A DNA stretch of 64,000 nucleotides from Certhia americana (lineage: Eukaryota; Chordata; Aves; Passeriformes; Certhiidae), in the NCBI GenBank assembly GCA_018697195.1, contig CM031857.1, positions 64,521,698-64,585,697 on the forward strand. Reading direction: 5' to 3'. A program made the translations under genes and the position numbers. The notes beneath the pieces are model-generated. The model was not told where the DNA came from, did no database searches, and saw nothing but the letters and a program-made list of their open reading frames with translations. Positions 25,346 to 40,387 of the stretch are shown piece after piece. Numbering within the stretch: position 1 is the stretch's first letter; each line of letters starts with the position of its first letter.

Positions 25346-26935
25346 AACAGATATTTTTCTGGTTTTTAAAAAAAGTTTTTAATGGAAAGTCAATATTTTT
25401 TTCCATTTTATTTCAGTGGGTTTTAACAGTTCCATAAGGTTACATATAAATTAAATCTAAATTTTAAATAGAGACACAACTTCGTTCTTAGCTGCAATTG
25501 CATAAATAAGGACAGAAATATTTTTTGTTATTTTGTTAAAACCTGAGCTTGATAGTTTGATTGCTGCAGCATATAACTAATAAGAAAGCATAATTAACAA
25601 AGAAGGTCAGAATATGTGTTATCTGTACAGTAGAAGTTACATGGGCAGTACAAAGCACTACTAACTGGAAAACCTAAAATGAGAAGGGGTTATTTCTGAT
25701 AATCTAAAGAAGACTGAAGAAAATACCAATAAGAGAATCATTATGGTAAACTTTTGGGCAATTTTCTTATTTGCCCCAAACATTCATAGGTGCAGTTTGG
25801 CTATCAGGATGTAGTTTTTAAGTGAAGACAACAGCAATCTTTCCTATTCTTCTAAGCAAAAATGCATTACTGTCAGCAAACATTCAGTTTTCAGTTGTTT
25901 TGGAAGATAAACAACTTGTTTCTCGAGTCTCTTTGAATTTTAATGTGGTCTCCAAAGCCTAGTCCAGTCTGAAGTGATCTGCAAATTGAAGTATGTACTC
26001 TATTTTCTGTTATAAAATGATAAATGTACAAAAGAATAGTTAAGGAAAGACAAATACATATGTAAACATGCACCTCACTTTTTCTTGTACCACTGTGTGC
26101 AATGAATAGCAGCCGAGTACAGTTTTCCAACTATTTCTATTCTTGCCTTGCAGCAGATTTTTCTTCACTGTAATTTTCTAGGTCATTTAAGAAAATAGTA
26201 CAAGGCAGTATCTGAAATAACTTAATATTTCAAACATACTAATGAGGACTATCTGGATGATTAGAATTTTTTAAGGTATAATGTACTGGGTGACAGTAAA
26301 CACCGTTTGATATTACGTATTTTTATACTAACATATTCTTCCTCAATGGGACCCAGTTTGCCAGGGCAATTTTCCTTCCTTAAAAAAAAAAAAAAAATTG
26401 GTTTTGCTCTTTTCTAATATTTTGGAAGATCGTTTATTCTCGTTCCTCAGCCACCTTTCTAAATCCCTTGGAGAAATGCTCACCAACTTGATGAAATTTC
26501 ATCTGACCCATACCTAAGTAACTTTTATTCCTTATTTCGTCTTAGTGTGATGTTCATTAATCCCTAACCTCCTTAGTGAAAGCTGAAGCAGAAGTGTAAA
26601 CACTTCGTCCTTCCCAGTATCAATGTTTGGTGCCCTTAAAGTAATGAATCAGCTCTTTCTAGCTTATCCTTTTGCTTCCTATATGCTGACAGTATATATT
26701 CCCTCCCGTGCCATGGCTAGCTTGGCTGCTGTTAACTTACTGAAGACAGGAAATTATCACTCGCCCAGAGACCAAATGGAGAAAAGCTGCTGAAACTTAG
26801 CCATTTTAATGACTAATTAGTATTAAAGATGACTAGTGACAGATTTGCAAAAAGGAGCCAGAAGTAATGTAGCAGTTAAGCATTGCAGACAATCAGGAGT
26901 AAAAATCTTTCCCTTGTTGTCTAAATTGGAGAGAG

Positions 26936-27998
26936 ATGGATTTGATGGGTGGACTGTTAGGTGAATGAGGAGTCAGCTGGAAAGTTGCTTCCAGACAGAA
27001 GCGGTCAATAACTCCAAGTCCCTTTGAATATCAGAGATGAGTGGTATCCCTCAAGGGGCCATACTGGGACCAGTGTTATTTAATGCTTTCATCAATGATG
27101 TAGGCAGTGAGATCAGGTTCATCCTCAGCAATTTTGTGGATGACACCAAGTTGAGTGGTGCTGTTGACATACCAAAGGAGGGGATGCCATCCAGAGGAAC
27201 CATGACAAGCTTGGTAAATGGGCCCATGGGAATGTCATAAGGTTCAATAAGATCAAGTGCAAGGTGCTGCAGCTGGGTCGGGTCAATTCTCAGTATCAAT
27301 GCAGGCTGAGGGTTCAACTGATGGAGAGCAGCCCTGCTGAGAAAGACTTGGAGGTGGTGGTGGTGAATGAGAGATGAGAAATGAACCCACCATGTACACT
27401 TAGACAAGAAAGCTATAGATACCCTGGGCTGCATCAAAGGCAAGTCAAGAGAAGTGAGTCTGCCTTCTACTCCTCTCTGATGAGACCCCACCTGGAGTGC
27501 TGCATCCAGCTTTGTGGTCCCCATTACAGGAAAGACTTTGACCCATCAGAGCGAATCCAGAGAAGAGCCATCATGATGCAAGAGGAGAGTCAAGATGATT
27601 AGAGGGATGGAGCATCTCTCCTATGAGGAAGGGCTGAGAGAACTTACATTGTTCAGCCTGGAAAAGTGAAGAATTCTGGGTGACCTAATTTTGGTCTTCC
27701 AGTACCAGAACTGAGCCTACAAGAAAGATAGAGACTTTTGCAAGAGCATGTAGTGACAAGACAAGGAGGGCATGGGTTCAAACTGAAATGGGGAGGTTTA
27801 ATTAGATATGAAAAAAAAAAAAAAATTTGCTGAGAGGGTGGCAAAGCAGTGGAACAGATTGGCCGGAGATGTTGTGAATGCTCTATTCTTGGAAGTGTGG
27901 ATGGAGTTCTGAGCAACCTGGTATATTGAAATGTTCCCCACCCATGAGATTAGAAAAAGATTATCATCCATTGCAACCAAGACCATTCTATGGTTCTC
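26936..27998 (+). mobile_element. CR1 LINE, 3' part with reverse-transcriptase remnant
   Basis: A truncated CR1 non-LTR retrotransposon reads left to right. At 27037-27240 the peptide SGIPQGAILGPVLFN, then FVDDTKLSG, matches RT motifs of CR1 (PQGxxLGPxLF and the catalytic F-DD box). Further on, LRRPHLE-like (MRPHLECCIQ) and the stretch around RIQRRAIM match the CR1 C-terminal coding region, now frameshifted. The 3' end retains GAGCAACCTGGT and CCATTCTATGGTTCT, the degraded CR1 terminus. Both ends are approximate. A poly(A)-like run of 15 A at 27811-27825 has expanded inside it. The copy is broken by frameshifts and stops and is not active. Confidence 0.93.
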
Positions 27999-30900
27999 TG
28001 TGGATTTCAGGTTCAATAGTTATCTGAAATTTGTCTTGAGATTATTAATATTGGTATACTTTATAATTTTTTAAGGAATAACTCATATTTTAAAAAAAAT
28101 TGAAATAAATATCTCAGTGTTAAATATGTGGATTTTTTTTTTAGTGAATATTTGTCTTTGTACCTTTAATGATACCTGCTCACTGATACCTGACTCACAA
28201 AGCATCTAACTTTAATCATAAATTGAGTCTCTTTGTTAAGTAGATTATATGCCATTCTCAAATAAACTAGCTTTTATACCTCTAGATATATATTTAATAA
28301 AATGTGTATCAAAAGAAAATTTGAATTTTAGATCTATTTTAAACCTTGTTGAACACCACTTATCTCTTGGCAATTGAAAAATATATTCCTTTAATTGAAA
28401 ATTTATGTGAAATACTGTCCTGATTAAATTTAAATTAGTATTCATTAATATTTGGCAGTAAACAATTCTTGGAAAATATCCCAATATAGCATCCATTTTT
28501 ATTAATCTAAATTGTATGGGAAGTAATAGTATGTTGTATTTACCTTATGTTTTCCATTTCAATGCAATTGATAAGCAAAGCACTGAAGACACAGAAAAGA
28601 AATTTTATAAGCGTTAGTACTGCAGGTGCATTAGATGTGGAGATCCAGCAAGTTTTAAGGTTAAATTACCATCTTACTTACATCTACAGTATACATAATG
28701 GTATCATATAGTTGAAAATATAAAGAATCCTGATGACCAACAAACCTAAAAACAATAGAAATATAAAATAACAGTTAGGAAAAGGATTTAACTGAAAGTG
28801 TTATCCACAGGATTTGAGGCAGATCTAGGTTTGAGGTAGACATGAGTTAAGCATCTTCATGAAAGAGTTTCAGAGCTGAAAGCTCTGAAATTTGGTTTTG
28901 ACCAAATTACAGTAGACTTTGTGGTGCAACTTTTTTTTCTAAACTGGGTTATAAACTCTCTAGGATATTTCTTTTGGTAAGAATACAAATGCAGAACACA
29001 TAATTTAATGGAATATGCTGAAAGAAATTTAAAATTGTTATTTACATTTAAGTCCATGTCTCTTTTTGATTGATTTCTGGGGTTTCCCACATAATTTTTT
29101 TTTTCCTTCCCAGAAGTATAAGCTAGAGTGTTGCACAAGGCACTTCTGCAAGGAGAAGAATTAATTTGCCTGCTTCTGAGTTCCAAAGTCACTGCTACCA
29201 TTCCTGCATTCATCCATGTCTCCATCACTCGACTGTAGAGTGCTGTTGAGGGTGTAACTTCCATGGCATCTTGACAACAGAAGAGTCAGCTTCAAAGATA
29301 CATTTGAAAGCTGTCTCTGAATGTCAGAGTTGCTGAAATATGACAATTTTAATGAATATGACTCATGCTGTCTTGGAAAAATGAAACCAATAATGGACAG
29401 CTAAGTGAGGGCTTTGCCTACACATTTAAAACTGAAACTGTTCCAGATTATATTCCAGGGTTTTCTTTTTTAAATCTGCCTGCATATAAACTCTTCCTTC
29501 TTCATCTCTTAAAATAATTAAATAGCATCCTATAATTTGGTCACATAGTAACCCTTTTTTCATTTGGCCTGTACTGTACAAAATTTGAAATACTTCATGG
29601 TTTGATAAGCTTGGTTTTTTATTGAATACAGTACTAATTAATAAAGTACTGTAGAACAAAATCCTTATTGGAATTCATAATGTTACAAATGAAGAATAAA
29701 TCTATAGAAGGTGAGATGGGAGCTTTCATTTCTTTAGATCCATATTTAATTGCATCTAATCAAGTAAAGAAATTATCATTACTAGGGTAGACTTCTGCTG
29801 AAGACTTTCTTTTGAAAGTTTATGTTTTTCCTGCTCAGAATTCATCATGGGTTGCTCCTTGTGTGGAGCAAGAGGTATAAATCTAAGATATTAGATTAAG
29901 TAAAATATTTTAGTTTATTAAAAAGTTACAAGAAAATAATCTTGGACAGGAAGTATAGGATTTAGAGATGGATGGGAAGAAGAACTGCACAATTAGGTTC
30001 TGTTGAAATTTACTTGACAATAAAATTAATACATATTTAGTTTTCTTGGAGCAACAGATTCTCTAACATGAATCTAACTTGATTCTCAGCTTAGTAAATT
30101 ACATTTTTTTGCAATTTATTCTGTATTTTGTTAAAAGTAGGCAGAATATTTGAAGTTCTCCATTTGATCATAAAGACTTCATGAAAAAAGTAAACTGAAT
30201 AAGGAATTTAACAAATACTTATGAAAAGAATTTTCTTTCTTCTCCCTAGTGCATGTTTCATGTACTTAAGTTTTATAGCTTTCTTGCTGACACCATTTAA
30301 GAGATTTGCAGACCAGGAATGTTGTATATGTGTATGAATGAACTGCCAAATATTAAGGTGAGTAGGTGCCATTTAATCACAATAAATTCAAGATACTAAT
30401 TCAAGTTCTTCCTCAGGTAGAGGAAACCATGTGTCTCAGATCTCAGGCAAAATTTTCCTAGCAGTTTAATCTATCCCATGTGTGTGCACAGTCTTCTTTG
30501 TCTACCTTTTGCTTTTTTCCCATCTCCATCTTTTTGTAAGCCAAAAAAAGAAGCATTCTGGTACTATTGAAAGGGCAAATTGTTAATTGTGCTTGGACAA
30601 ATCCTAAACCGTGAATACCAGCAATTAAAAAAATAAAATAAGGAAAGTATTTCTTTGACTTTCCAAATTAATAAATGTTGACATCGTATTTCCAGTGGAT
30701 ACACTTTTCTTATTTCAAATTACATCTGCAGCTGAAAGATCTAAAATATGAATTGCATGTATTGCGCAGAAATGTTTGTGTCAACGTTTTATTCTTGTTA
30801 GAAATGATGGGCAGATGTGGATGCTGTCAGGAGCAAGACCTCATGTGGAGACACTTGATTTGGTTTTCCAGGTGTGTTCCTGTAAGCTGTCTTTCCTGCA

Positions 30901-33900
30901 GGGCTGACTCCTGTGTTATGCTCAAAGGAACAGGTTTTGTCTACAGTCCTGATTTAGGCTACAGTGATCAAGTGCAGGACTGCCCAGAAGCTACACATAG
31001 GCAGCACCAATTTCAACATTAACATACCTTATTATTACTTTTCCTTTTTCTTGATTTTCTTTTTACCATCTCTCTTTCTATGCCCAAATCTCCTCCTAAC
31101 TAACCTCAGTTACTTCTTCCCTATTGATCCTCGTTTTGCTGCATCCTTGACCCAATTGTTTATTTCTGTGACCATTCCTTATGTAACCTCAGCCTCAGTG
31201 CAGGTCATTGCTGACATGGTTACCTTGTCACTGCTTGCCTGTGAGAAACTTCCATCCTGAAGGTCCCAAGCTACCCCTCCAATTAACTGTGAAGTTTGGC
31301 CATTTCTTGGGCAATTCTACCTTAACCACCTCTGCACCCCACGCCATGCCTCATGGTGCTCTCTGTAATTTATTTCAGCTTCTCAGACTCTTATCTGTCA
31401 CATCCAGCCATTTCCCCATGCCATGCTGTGTCCAGCTCAGTTAACTTTATCTCAGGGCATGGTTATAGCCAACAGCATAGTCATGGGCTTGCAGCCCTAA
31501 CAAGATTCCACACTTTATGCAAGTTCACAGCTGTTTAAAGCTAATCTTCATGTCCTTGCCACTTAAGTACAGCCTTTTCGTCATATTATTTATACAGGCA
31601 ACTAAGGGGACTAAAATGCTGATGACAGAAGCACAGATAGAGATAAGCACCCATCATTTTTGTGCCCCTCTTCTTAATATACCTATTGTCAGTTAACTTT
31701 TCTAGTAACACTACAATAATATTTGGCATTGAGAGATGTCAAATAATTATTAGAACCATCTGGCTTTGATTCCTTTTCTCAAGCACACTAGCCTTCCATA
31801 AAATTTTCCTTTTATGCTATTATCATATTTATATATATCATTATATCATGTTTTACTTGTTTCTTGTTTTTTTTTATCAACTTTGACATCATCTTCTCAC
31901 TGAAATTATCCATACTGTAAAAACTTACTTAACATCTATCATTAAAAAAAAAATTCTCTTCTAAACTTTTAGATTTCATTTAAATTATCCTTACAAAGTT
32001 TGAACAAGGAAAAAAAAGTTCATTACAAAGCTGTGGCTGAGAACTTTGCAGTCCATTGTATTTATGTTTTCTGTATGAAGATTTGTCATCAAGTACGAGA
32101 ATGAAAGATTTTAGCTAATTAAAAAATAGTCTACATTTGTGAATTCTGCAAACACCATAAAATATTTCATTATGTTAAAATGTTATTAAGAGCAAACTGT
32201 GATTTAAGAAGTTAATTAAAAAGTGCACTCAAAGTCAATTTTGCTTTCAGAGGTATTGATTATTCCTTCAGTGCTCTTCATTTTCGCTATAAAGAAAATT
32301 GCCACCAGTTGCTGGAGTTTTACTTTAAAAACTTAAAATTATTATCTTTATTTTACCTATGTATTGCACTTTATTATTTATTTATGGAAGAAAATGTAGG
32401 TGAAACATACCTACTAGTTATTATAATTTTGTACACTAAGGTCCAAAAGATATTTTTATATTTTCCAATTGTGGAAATAGCCTGTTAGTGGATCTGGTAT
32501 TCCATACATATATTGTCTGGACCTTGACCATTCTCTGAATGTTTCTCACAATTAAAGTTTTTTTGGGGTTGCTGCTAACAAACAGAGAAAAAGCAAAGTC
32601 TATAATCTCTAGTTCCTGTACTATCTTCAGGTCCTTTTTCAAATATAATTTAGGTTCTAAGGCAGATTTTAAATGATAGTTCTGTGACCAGAAGACAAAT
32701 TGTTAAGAACATAGGACAGAGTAAGCATAAGGTCATGCAAGTTGCAAATGAGCTCCAGACTGCACATACTAAAAATCTATTGTGCTCAGATATCACATGT
32801 GGTTTTGGAAGTTAAATCTGTGCTTTGCGTTATAGTTAAGGGTAAGATTTGGCACCATCAGCTGCCTTGCCATTCAAACTGACATGACAGATATAACACA
32901 GTCCCTGTGTCCTCCTCCTTCTCTCCTTCAAATTAAAGCTGTGCAAGGTACATAAAGACATGTCTTTGTCTGGTGATATTATTTTTTTTATATTTGACAC
33001 ATTTCATTCACTAATGCCTATTTGTTAGGAATTTTTTCACATACTGTTTTAAGGTACTTTTTGTTATAGTGTATTCAAACCCTACAGAAGACTCTCATTT
33101 GCCTGTGCATTGCGTTTGTGTTTACACAACATAAATTCTTAAATGCTCTGTTAGCTCTTAACCAAGTGTATTATAAGGACAGATAGAAATATGCTGTCTT
33201 TGTGTCTCAGATGCACTTGAAATTTGGATGGCACCACAGCCACTGAGTTCTCTTGTCTGCACTTTACTCGTAATTTAATAACCGGTTTACTTGGATTTAT
33301 ATAGACGCTAGAAAGAATAACTGGTCAAAAACTCAAATTCAATGAAATTAGTGTCCAACAGAAATTATTGAAGCACAGACTAACCTCATTAGACTTCCAT
33401 GTCATATTATTATTCCTTGATAGAAAGCTACCTGTGTGGATAGAAGTCTAACTTGGTAATGTGCCCTGCAGAGCATCATGCATGGAATAGTTCTGGCCAA
33501 GTGAAACTGAGAAATAGTAGTCCTCTATGACTGAAAAGTGATACTACAGAAATGGCCATGTAAATGATGAGATGAAGAATGGTTAAGAAGGGAAATTAAA
33601 ACCAAAACAAAATAAAAAATAAGCAAATAAGCCCTCCTCCTGCATTGGTTTGGCAATTGCTATGTTCTTTCTGTTGTTCTAAAGGTTTTGTGATCTTTAT
33701 GCACTTTTTGGGAATAGCATTCTGGCAATGTGGTGGAAGAAACTGGAAGAAATGAAGGTGTCAGAAGACATGACAGAAGAGACCTTTTCATGAAACATAT
33801 GTCTTCTGTTAGAGTTGGGCATGAGTTCACTGCTAAAGATTTATAGAATCTTTCTTCCTCCTATTTTAATTTAATTTGAAGTGTATGGTTTAATTTACAT

Positions 33901-36900
33901 TAAAAAAATCTATGCAGGAAGTTTTGGAAGTATTTTTCAGGATTTCATTTTCATTGAAAACAGAAGGATAATGGTTTCCAATGTGTCAGCTTGGCATTTA
34001 ATAAGATAACTCAGAATCATTAAAAAAAACACTGAATTATGTTTTTTGGGGTTTTTTTTTAATTATTGTTTGAGCTGCCCAAATATTTGCTCTTCTTGTA
34101 TAAAAATTTGAATTAATAACACAATATATAATAAAAAAATATATTTTTCTGTCATACAGAAATTTCTCATCATGATTCTCAAATATAATTTTTCCAGAGC
34201 TGTGTAGTCCAGAAAACTCAGGACTGCTTTCTGAGGTTTCTAAGAGCTCAAATTCTTTTTCTTGCTCCCATCTAGTTAGGTCATATTTTTTAGGTCTCTC
34301 TTCTCACTTTCACCAAACTGCTTGGGCAGATAAGGAATTATTTCTGCTTGATTTTTTGGTTTGCTTTTTTTGTTTGTTTGTTTATTTTTGCAGAAGCAAT
34401 TATAGCTCTGTACTCCAAAATATGTCAATCCAATTTCATGACAAAAAGTAGTTCAGTTATGTTAAAAGCAAAATCTCTTCTCTGTAGTTTCAAAATTGTT
34501 TCATGTAATTACTCTCGATATACTTTGTTTATGAATTGCTCATTTGGAAACAGTAAAAAATATTATTTACAAAGTATTGCTACAACAAGCATGTTTCCAG
34601 TAATTAACATACTCCATTAATAGAAAGAAACAAACAGTGTAACTGTTGTGTGAAATTAATTTAAGTTTAAATAAGGAAAGGAATTTAGGCACTGCAGTGT
34701 ATTATTGTGGTTCCTCATTTTTAAGTCTCTGTTTCTCAGATATGTTCGTTGTAGAGTGAAATGCCAGTCATTTTTAGTGGACTATTAGCTTCCTAAACAA
34801 ACTGGTATATTTGAGACTGACTAGAGTGTTGAGAGATGAGCCAATAGTTAGCCAGTAGTGGGAAGTATCTGTTCAGTGCCATTACTCTTCAGACAACAGC
34901 AGTCTGCAGGGAGGCTGTTTTCTCCATGTATGATTAACAGTCCTGCTTCTGAAGATACAGAGCACAGCAAGAAGAGTTCTGTTTCGCTTTCATCAGAAGT
35001 CTGTTAGGATATAGTCGAGGTAGATTCATTTTTAAACATACTTTTTTTTTCTGGTGGGTCTGGTTTTCTTTGTTTATTTGTTTGTCATATGCCCTGCCCT
35101 CCAAATGATAGATTATTGTGGAATAAAGTTACAATCTGAAAAAAAAAAAAAGATTTAAAATATTTCTTTGTCTTGACAAAAAGAGAAAAGCATGCACAAT
35201 CTACTGATTGATCTTATCTATCCACATATAAATTAATCCTGTCCTTCGCAGCATCTTAATTTGTTTGGTATAAGAGTTATAAAGATGTAAAAGATCTCTG
35301 CCTGCAAATGAAAATGATTTAATTAGACAGGTTTACTTTAAAATCCAGACATAAATACTGTTTTAGACAAAATATCATGTGGCTTTGCTAAAAATTCATG
35401 GGATTCTTTATGTGAAGTGTTTTGTTCTTATTTATGCATGTGCCATAGCTTCTCCCACAATCCTTTCGATTTCAGATAAATTCTTTTCAGAGCCCTTTCC
35501 AGAAAGGATTCTGCCATGAGAACTGACCCCTTGTCAATTGAATAGATTTAAGTACACAAAATTAAGTAATTTGAAAATACATACAATTTCATAAGCAGAT
35601 TGTACATAGTAACTTTTGAATGGAGAGGTTTATATAATATTATTGTGGCCCATATTTTTATATTAACTGAGAACAAGAAAAACATGTAGAACAGTCCTCA
35701 AAGTTTAAAATTCTTCTTAATTTCTTCTTGGATGTAATATTTTCAGTATTTCACCTATAATTTTTATAAGTCTCTGTTTTTACATCCAGATCTCCAAGAA
35801 CTTACTAGAAATTGTTCTTGCAACTGTTAATTTTCTATTTGAACAAGTTAACACATTTCAGGTCAAATGATTTTTTTCTTAATGAAGTAGTTGGAGTGTC
35901 TACTTCACCTATTGTTGAGTTCTGAAATCAAAATAGGCTGATAGTTTATTTAGCTGTGCCTACATAGTAATACAGAAGACACTCTGGGGCAAAATGTCTC
36001 TTTTCTGATGCCCCTAAATGCAAGATGAACACTTACAAGGTGTGTACCTGACCCTGACAGATTTAAGGTCCTTGATTTTTGTTGTTGCTGAGAAGAATCA
36101 GTAATATAGGATTAGACATTACTTTAATGATTAATTTATCCAAAGAGTGGTCAGCACTGCAACACAAAATTAAAATACTTCATCTGCTGTTGGATTATAT
36201 GTCCAGGTTTCATTTCTGTAATGAAAATAATTAGGGATATCTTCTCACAATGTTTGAGCATTTCATTTCCTTTTCAGTGGTATTTTAATTCTTAAAACCT
36301 TCTTGGTTTTAAGAATACTGAAAGGAATATTTTTTTTCAAATTTTAAATGTTACTGATACATGTTACAAAGATAAATTAATGTTCATTCCAACATATGAA
36401 ACAAAATAATATTGATTACCTTTGTAAGATGGAAGTTATTAAATTGTGAAATTATTAACCTCTGACATGAAAGAGAGCTAAATGTGAATGCTATATTTCA
36501 AAGGGCACTGTAAGTTCACTTGTTGAACTTAATAGCTCATTACCTAAGGAATATTGGGCTAGTTATTCTTGCCAAGAACTACATAGAAATAGATACAATA
36601 TGAAACATGACAAAATTAATACCTAGCATAAATCATTGCTATATTGGAATATTATTACTGGAGAATAACTCAAGCCCACTATCCCTACAGTAATTCACAT
36701 TCAATAAAACAATGTAATATTCATAAATTGGATTTCTAAGTTACAAGAGATTCAAAGAAAACAGGAGCTCTGATAATGATGTTGGCTGACTGTCTTGCTC
36801 ATTTAATTACAATGCAGCAATAATTTATCATAAGATTAATAAAATATGACAACTGGTATGTTTTTTTCTGGTGGCACTGCTGGTTCTGCAAATGCCATAT

Positions 36901-37675
36901 GTTATTTGAATTTTATACTATGTTGTCCTTAATTGTATACTTACAACCATAAACGGCATTTGTATGTTATAATTAATCCTGATAAACAAACATCCACATT
37001 AGATTATAGTTAGATAATTTTAATTACACAGATATATTTTCTATTCATTTCAGTGGCAGTGATAAGTCTCTTATTATGTTCTTGTCCATTCACATCTTTT
37101 GATGTAGAACATACTTTGATTATTCTTCGCAAAATCTACTGTGGAAATTAGTTACAGTCTGCCTGCTTAGAAGTCTTGCTGGCATACAGATTTGACTATT
37201 ACAAGCTAATACATAGATCCATATATCCAGGCTGGGAAGCAGCTATGTTTTATGGAGGCCTTTCTGTAGTAGTATCTGCATGAGTAACTGAGAGATGCAA
37301 CCTGAAACAAATGATTACAGGCATGATAATAATGGGATACTTTGCAGTCTTAATTTGGGGTTTATAAATTTGGCTTTGCCCAAATCCAAAATCTAGATTT
37401 GGCATGTAGTGTCAAAAAATATATTTCTATCCCTTTTTGACTTTAAATCACTAGTATCGTTGTGCTTTATTTACATGCAGGTTTGCAGGGAGGGTCATTC
37501 TGAAGCATTTGCATAACCGATCTCTTTAACCTCGAAGCTGTGTACTGAATTCAATGTCTTCTGAAAGGCCATCCAGAAATCTCAAACCAGTTTGCCACTA
37601 TGTTTGTCCCTCATAAACTGTAATAATAAACACTTTCTCAAAAAATATTATCAGTATAGTACTAGCAAAATAATT

Positions 37676-37692
37676 AAAAAAAAAAAAAAAAA
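37676..37692 (+). repeat. Poly(A) run (17 A)
   Basis: Uninterrupted run of 17 A. Comparable runs occur at 848-864 (17), 15450-15464 (15), 26382-26397 (16), 35139-35151 (13) and 50645-50658 (14). None has a recognisable retrocopy upstream of it. Confidence 0.85.
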
Positions 37693-38770
37693 GGTGCAGC
37701 AGTTGAAAAGCTGAGAGAAATTAAAAAATTTTACATTCATTTATTCCTCCCATTTAAGAATTTCAAAGTCATATCAACTTCTAGATGATATAGGAGTTAT
37801 TTTTACACTTGTGGTATGTCTTCTAATACATTAGATATTATTTTTCTTTTTGCATATAGGAACCACTTCAAAAAAAGAAACCAAGAGAATTTATCTGCTT
37901 CACCCAATATCTCAATATAATCTATAAGGATTTTCCCTGGGAAGTCCAGGATGCTACTCTTACTCTGTTGGCATACAGTGTGGAGTAAACAAAGCTGCAC
38001 AGCCTGGACTGCTCCTCTGGCAGCAAAGAAATCATGTAAAATAGAAACAAGGTAAAAGGTTGACTTCCAGCAGTTACGTAAAATTCAAAAAGGCACAAGT
38101 CTTGCCAATGGCTTGGAAATGACATTGCTTCTTTCTTCTTCAGGCTGTTCTTCTTGATTCTTGTACAACATAGCATTGGGAAGCTGATGCTGGTTTAATT
38201 CAAGGTTCCCGAGGAGGTCACACCTAGGTACTTCTGTGGAAATTCAGAGGTAGGAAGGCACATAGTGAGTTTAGATGATCTATTCACAGCACTTGTGAAT
38301 CATAAGGTTTGTACATACTTTTAAATCAAGATTCCCTACATAGTTATCCATGTGCTAGTCTGTAGTAAGTGGGAACATTATGCCCGCGTATAACAATTTG
38401 AGACCCATGACATAGCCACAGTTTGTAAAACATGATTCTGCTAGAAATTCTTGTAGCTGGGCAAAAATCAGTAACTCAGAAGAACCAGAAGTATCCAGGT
38501 AGAGAACGTACAGCGATGAAGAGTTTCTGCTCAAGATATCTCTGATTATACCTGTTGAGTTCCACCTACTTGGAGATCTTTTTTTCTTTCATAACTAAAT
38601 GTCTCTTTCTTATTAGGGTAATACATTTTTGTGTACTTTTTTGAAGAGAGATAAGACACAACTTTCTGAGAAATCATAACAGAAAAAGACAAGAAAAGTT
38701 TGAAATTAAGTGAAAAGGAGAGTCAACATTTGTAATAATCCCTTTATTCTATTAAAAAAACATATTGACC

Positions 38771-38808
38771 GAGCTATAAATCAGATTCTGAGCTATACAT
38801 CAGATTCT
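38771..38808 (+). repeat. Tandem 19-bp duplication (2 copies)
   Basis: The unit GAGCTATAAATCAGATTCT (38771-38789) is followed directly by the same unit with one change, A to C (38790-38808). Confidence 0.85.
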
Positions 38809-38837
38809 CTCATAACTGGAATTAATATTCTCAGGAC

Positions 38838-38854
38838 ATATATATATATATATA
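38838..38854. repeat. (TA)n microsatellite
   Basis: About eight TA units, ending in a TAAATAAA tail. A related (TG)n(TA)n run is at 40388-40420. Confidence 0.85.
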
Positions 38855-39190
38855 AATAAATGGTTATCACTTCTTTATATATTCCAACATTATTCACTGA
38901 ATTATTATTCAGGGAAGCAGCTTATTGGCAAAATAATTCCCAAAATAGTTTCTTTCTTTAAGCTCTGACAAAAGCAGTAAAAGGGACTATGTTTTCAGTG
39001 AATTATGCAGAAAGTATACATTTATTATGGGCCATACAAATATTGACATTTGGGGCCTTATTTGCAAGTCAAAATTATCTGACAATTTGATAAAGGAATG
39101 CTTTTATACTCAGTTTTCCAACAATAGAAATAAATAATAGAAAGACAAAGAAATTTAAAATCAGAGATTCCAATGACTTTGGTTTTTAGT

Positions 39191-39214
39191 ATACATACAT
39201 ACATACATACATAC
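39191..39214 (+). repeat. (ATAC)6 microsatellite
   Basis: Six perfect ATAC units in AT-rich intergenic DNA. Confidence 0.9.
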
Positions 39215-40387
39215 TTAACTTCTTAGAAATATTAAAATGATAATGATTTGCATCAGTATTCTGCAGCTAGAAATGACTGCATGATCAAGAGCACTATAGA
39301 ATTTAATCCCTTTCTTTTTTACTAATATATTTTTGCAGGCTGTAAGTAGTTATGTTGATTTCTAAGCATTTTCAAGTATTTTACTTTTGTTTAACAGAAG
39401 TCTTTCGACTCTTAATGAGCTCTCATATCCTCCTCGACAGTTCTTAGAAAGAGTTTTCCATTTTTAGGTATAGTGTTTTATATAGTGACAAGTAAAATTT
39501 TAACCTATGAGAGCAGATGTAGATATTACTGAAAATAATGATACATTTTCTTGATAGAAATTTCTTGATAGAAATTCTTATTTTTTTACCTTTATTAATA
39601 TTAATGGTTTTAATAATGTATTAGAAGATAAAAATCTATTACAATGAAATTTTGAACACTTCCCTAATTTTTTTAGGACTATATACAATAAAGATATCTA
39701 AGAAATTATGACGTTTCTAACAGATTTTTTTTTATGTAATCTTAAAATTTACATTAAATAAAAAATTATTTTCTTTTCTTTGGATTTCATTATCATTATT
39801 TCAACTTCATTCCTCTTATACATTATTTCTAAAAGTAATTAGTGACTAAAAAAGGAATGTATCTCTGAGGCTGTCAAAAACTGGATGGACTTCTTGGTGA
39901 AAGTATCTAGTTTTTTATACTTCTAAAGACTGCAAAGTTTCATGAAGAGTTGTTGTATTTCTTGTATTTTCATTTATAATAATCAATGTAATATGTAAAT
40001 TTCTCTCCTCTACTTTTATTATTCCTTTTAGAGTGCTTATATTTAAAATTAGTTCTCTGCATTATTGTGTTTGATTTGCATACCACTTATCTGATTTTAG
40101 AAGATGTGTTCCCCATTGACTTAGAGTGGATTTGTGAAATAAAGACCTCTTTTGACAGTAATTTATGTTTTAGAATGTAAGAATGTATAATTATTTTAAG
40201 GAGACATATGTCATCTTTGGAGTAAAAGATAGAAGGTAATTGGGAAATCTATACTATCATATTATGCCTGGATGTATTTTCTTTTGTGGTTCTATCAGAT
40301 ATTCTTGCTACAATTTACTGGACTCAATGATCTTAAAGTTAATTTCTAACCTAAACGGTTCTGTGAGCCTGCGATTGTGTATGAATC

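Larger units (their letters stand above)
17600..26930. other. Intergenic, AT-rich, upstream of KLHL1; no gene seen
   Basis: No coding exon, RNA gene or recognised interspersed repeat is visible, apart from short simple repeats and an unclassified GC-richer patch at about 24990-25340. Open frames such as 18308-18559, 20801-21073 and 21861-22106 have AT-rich composition and no family resemblance. This is where a spliced antisense RNA like mammalian ATXN8OS would run on the plus strand, but nothing in the sequence proves one. Confidence 0.6.

Noticed and set aside
27051..27524. 157-codon minus-strand frame
   Set aside because: It is the antisense of the CR1 reverse-transcriptase remnant on the plus strand.
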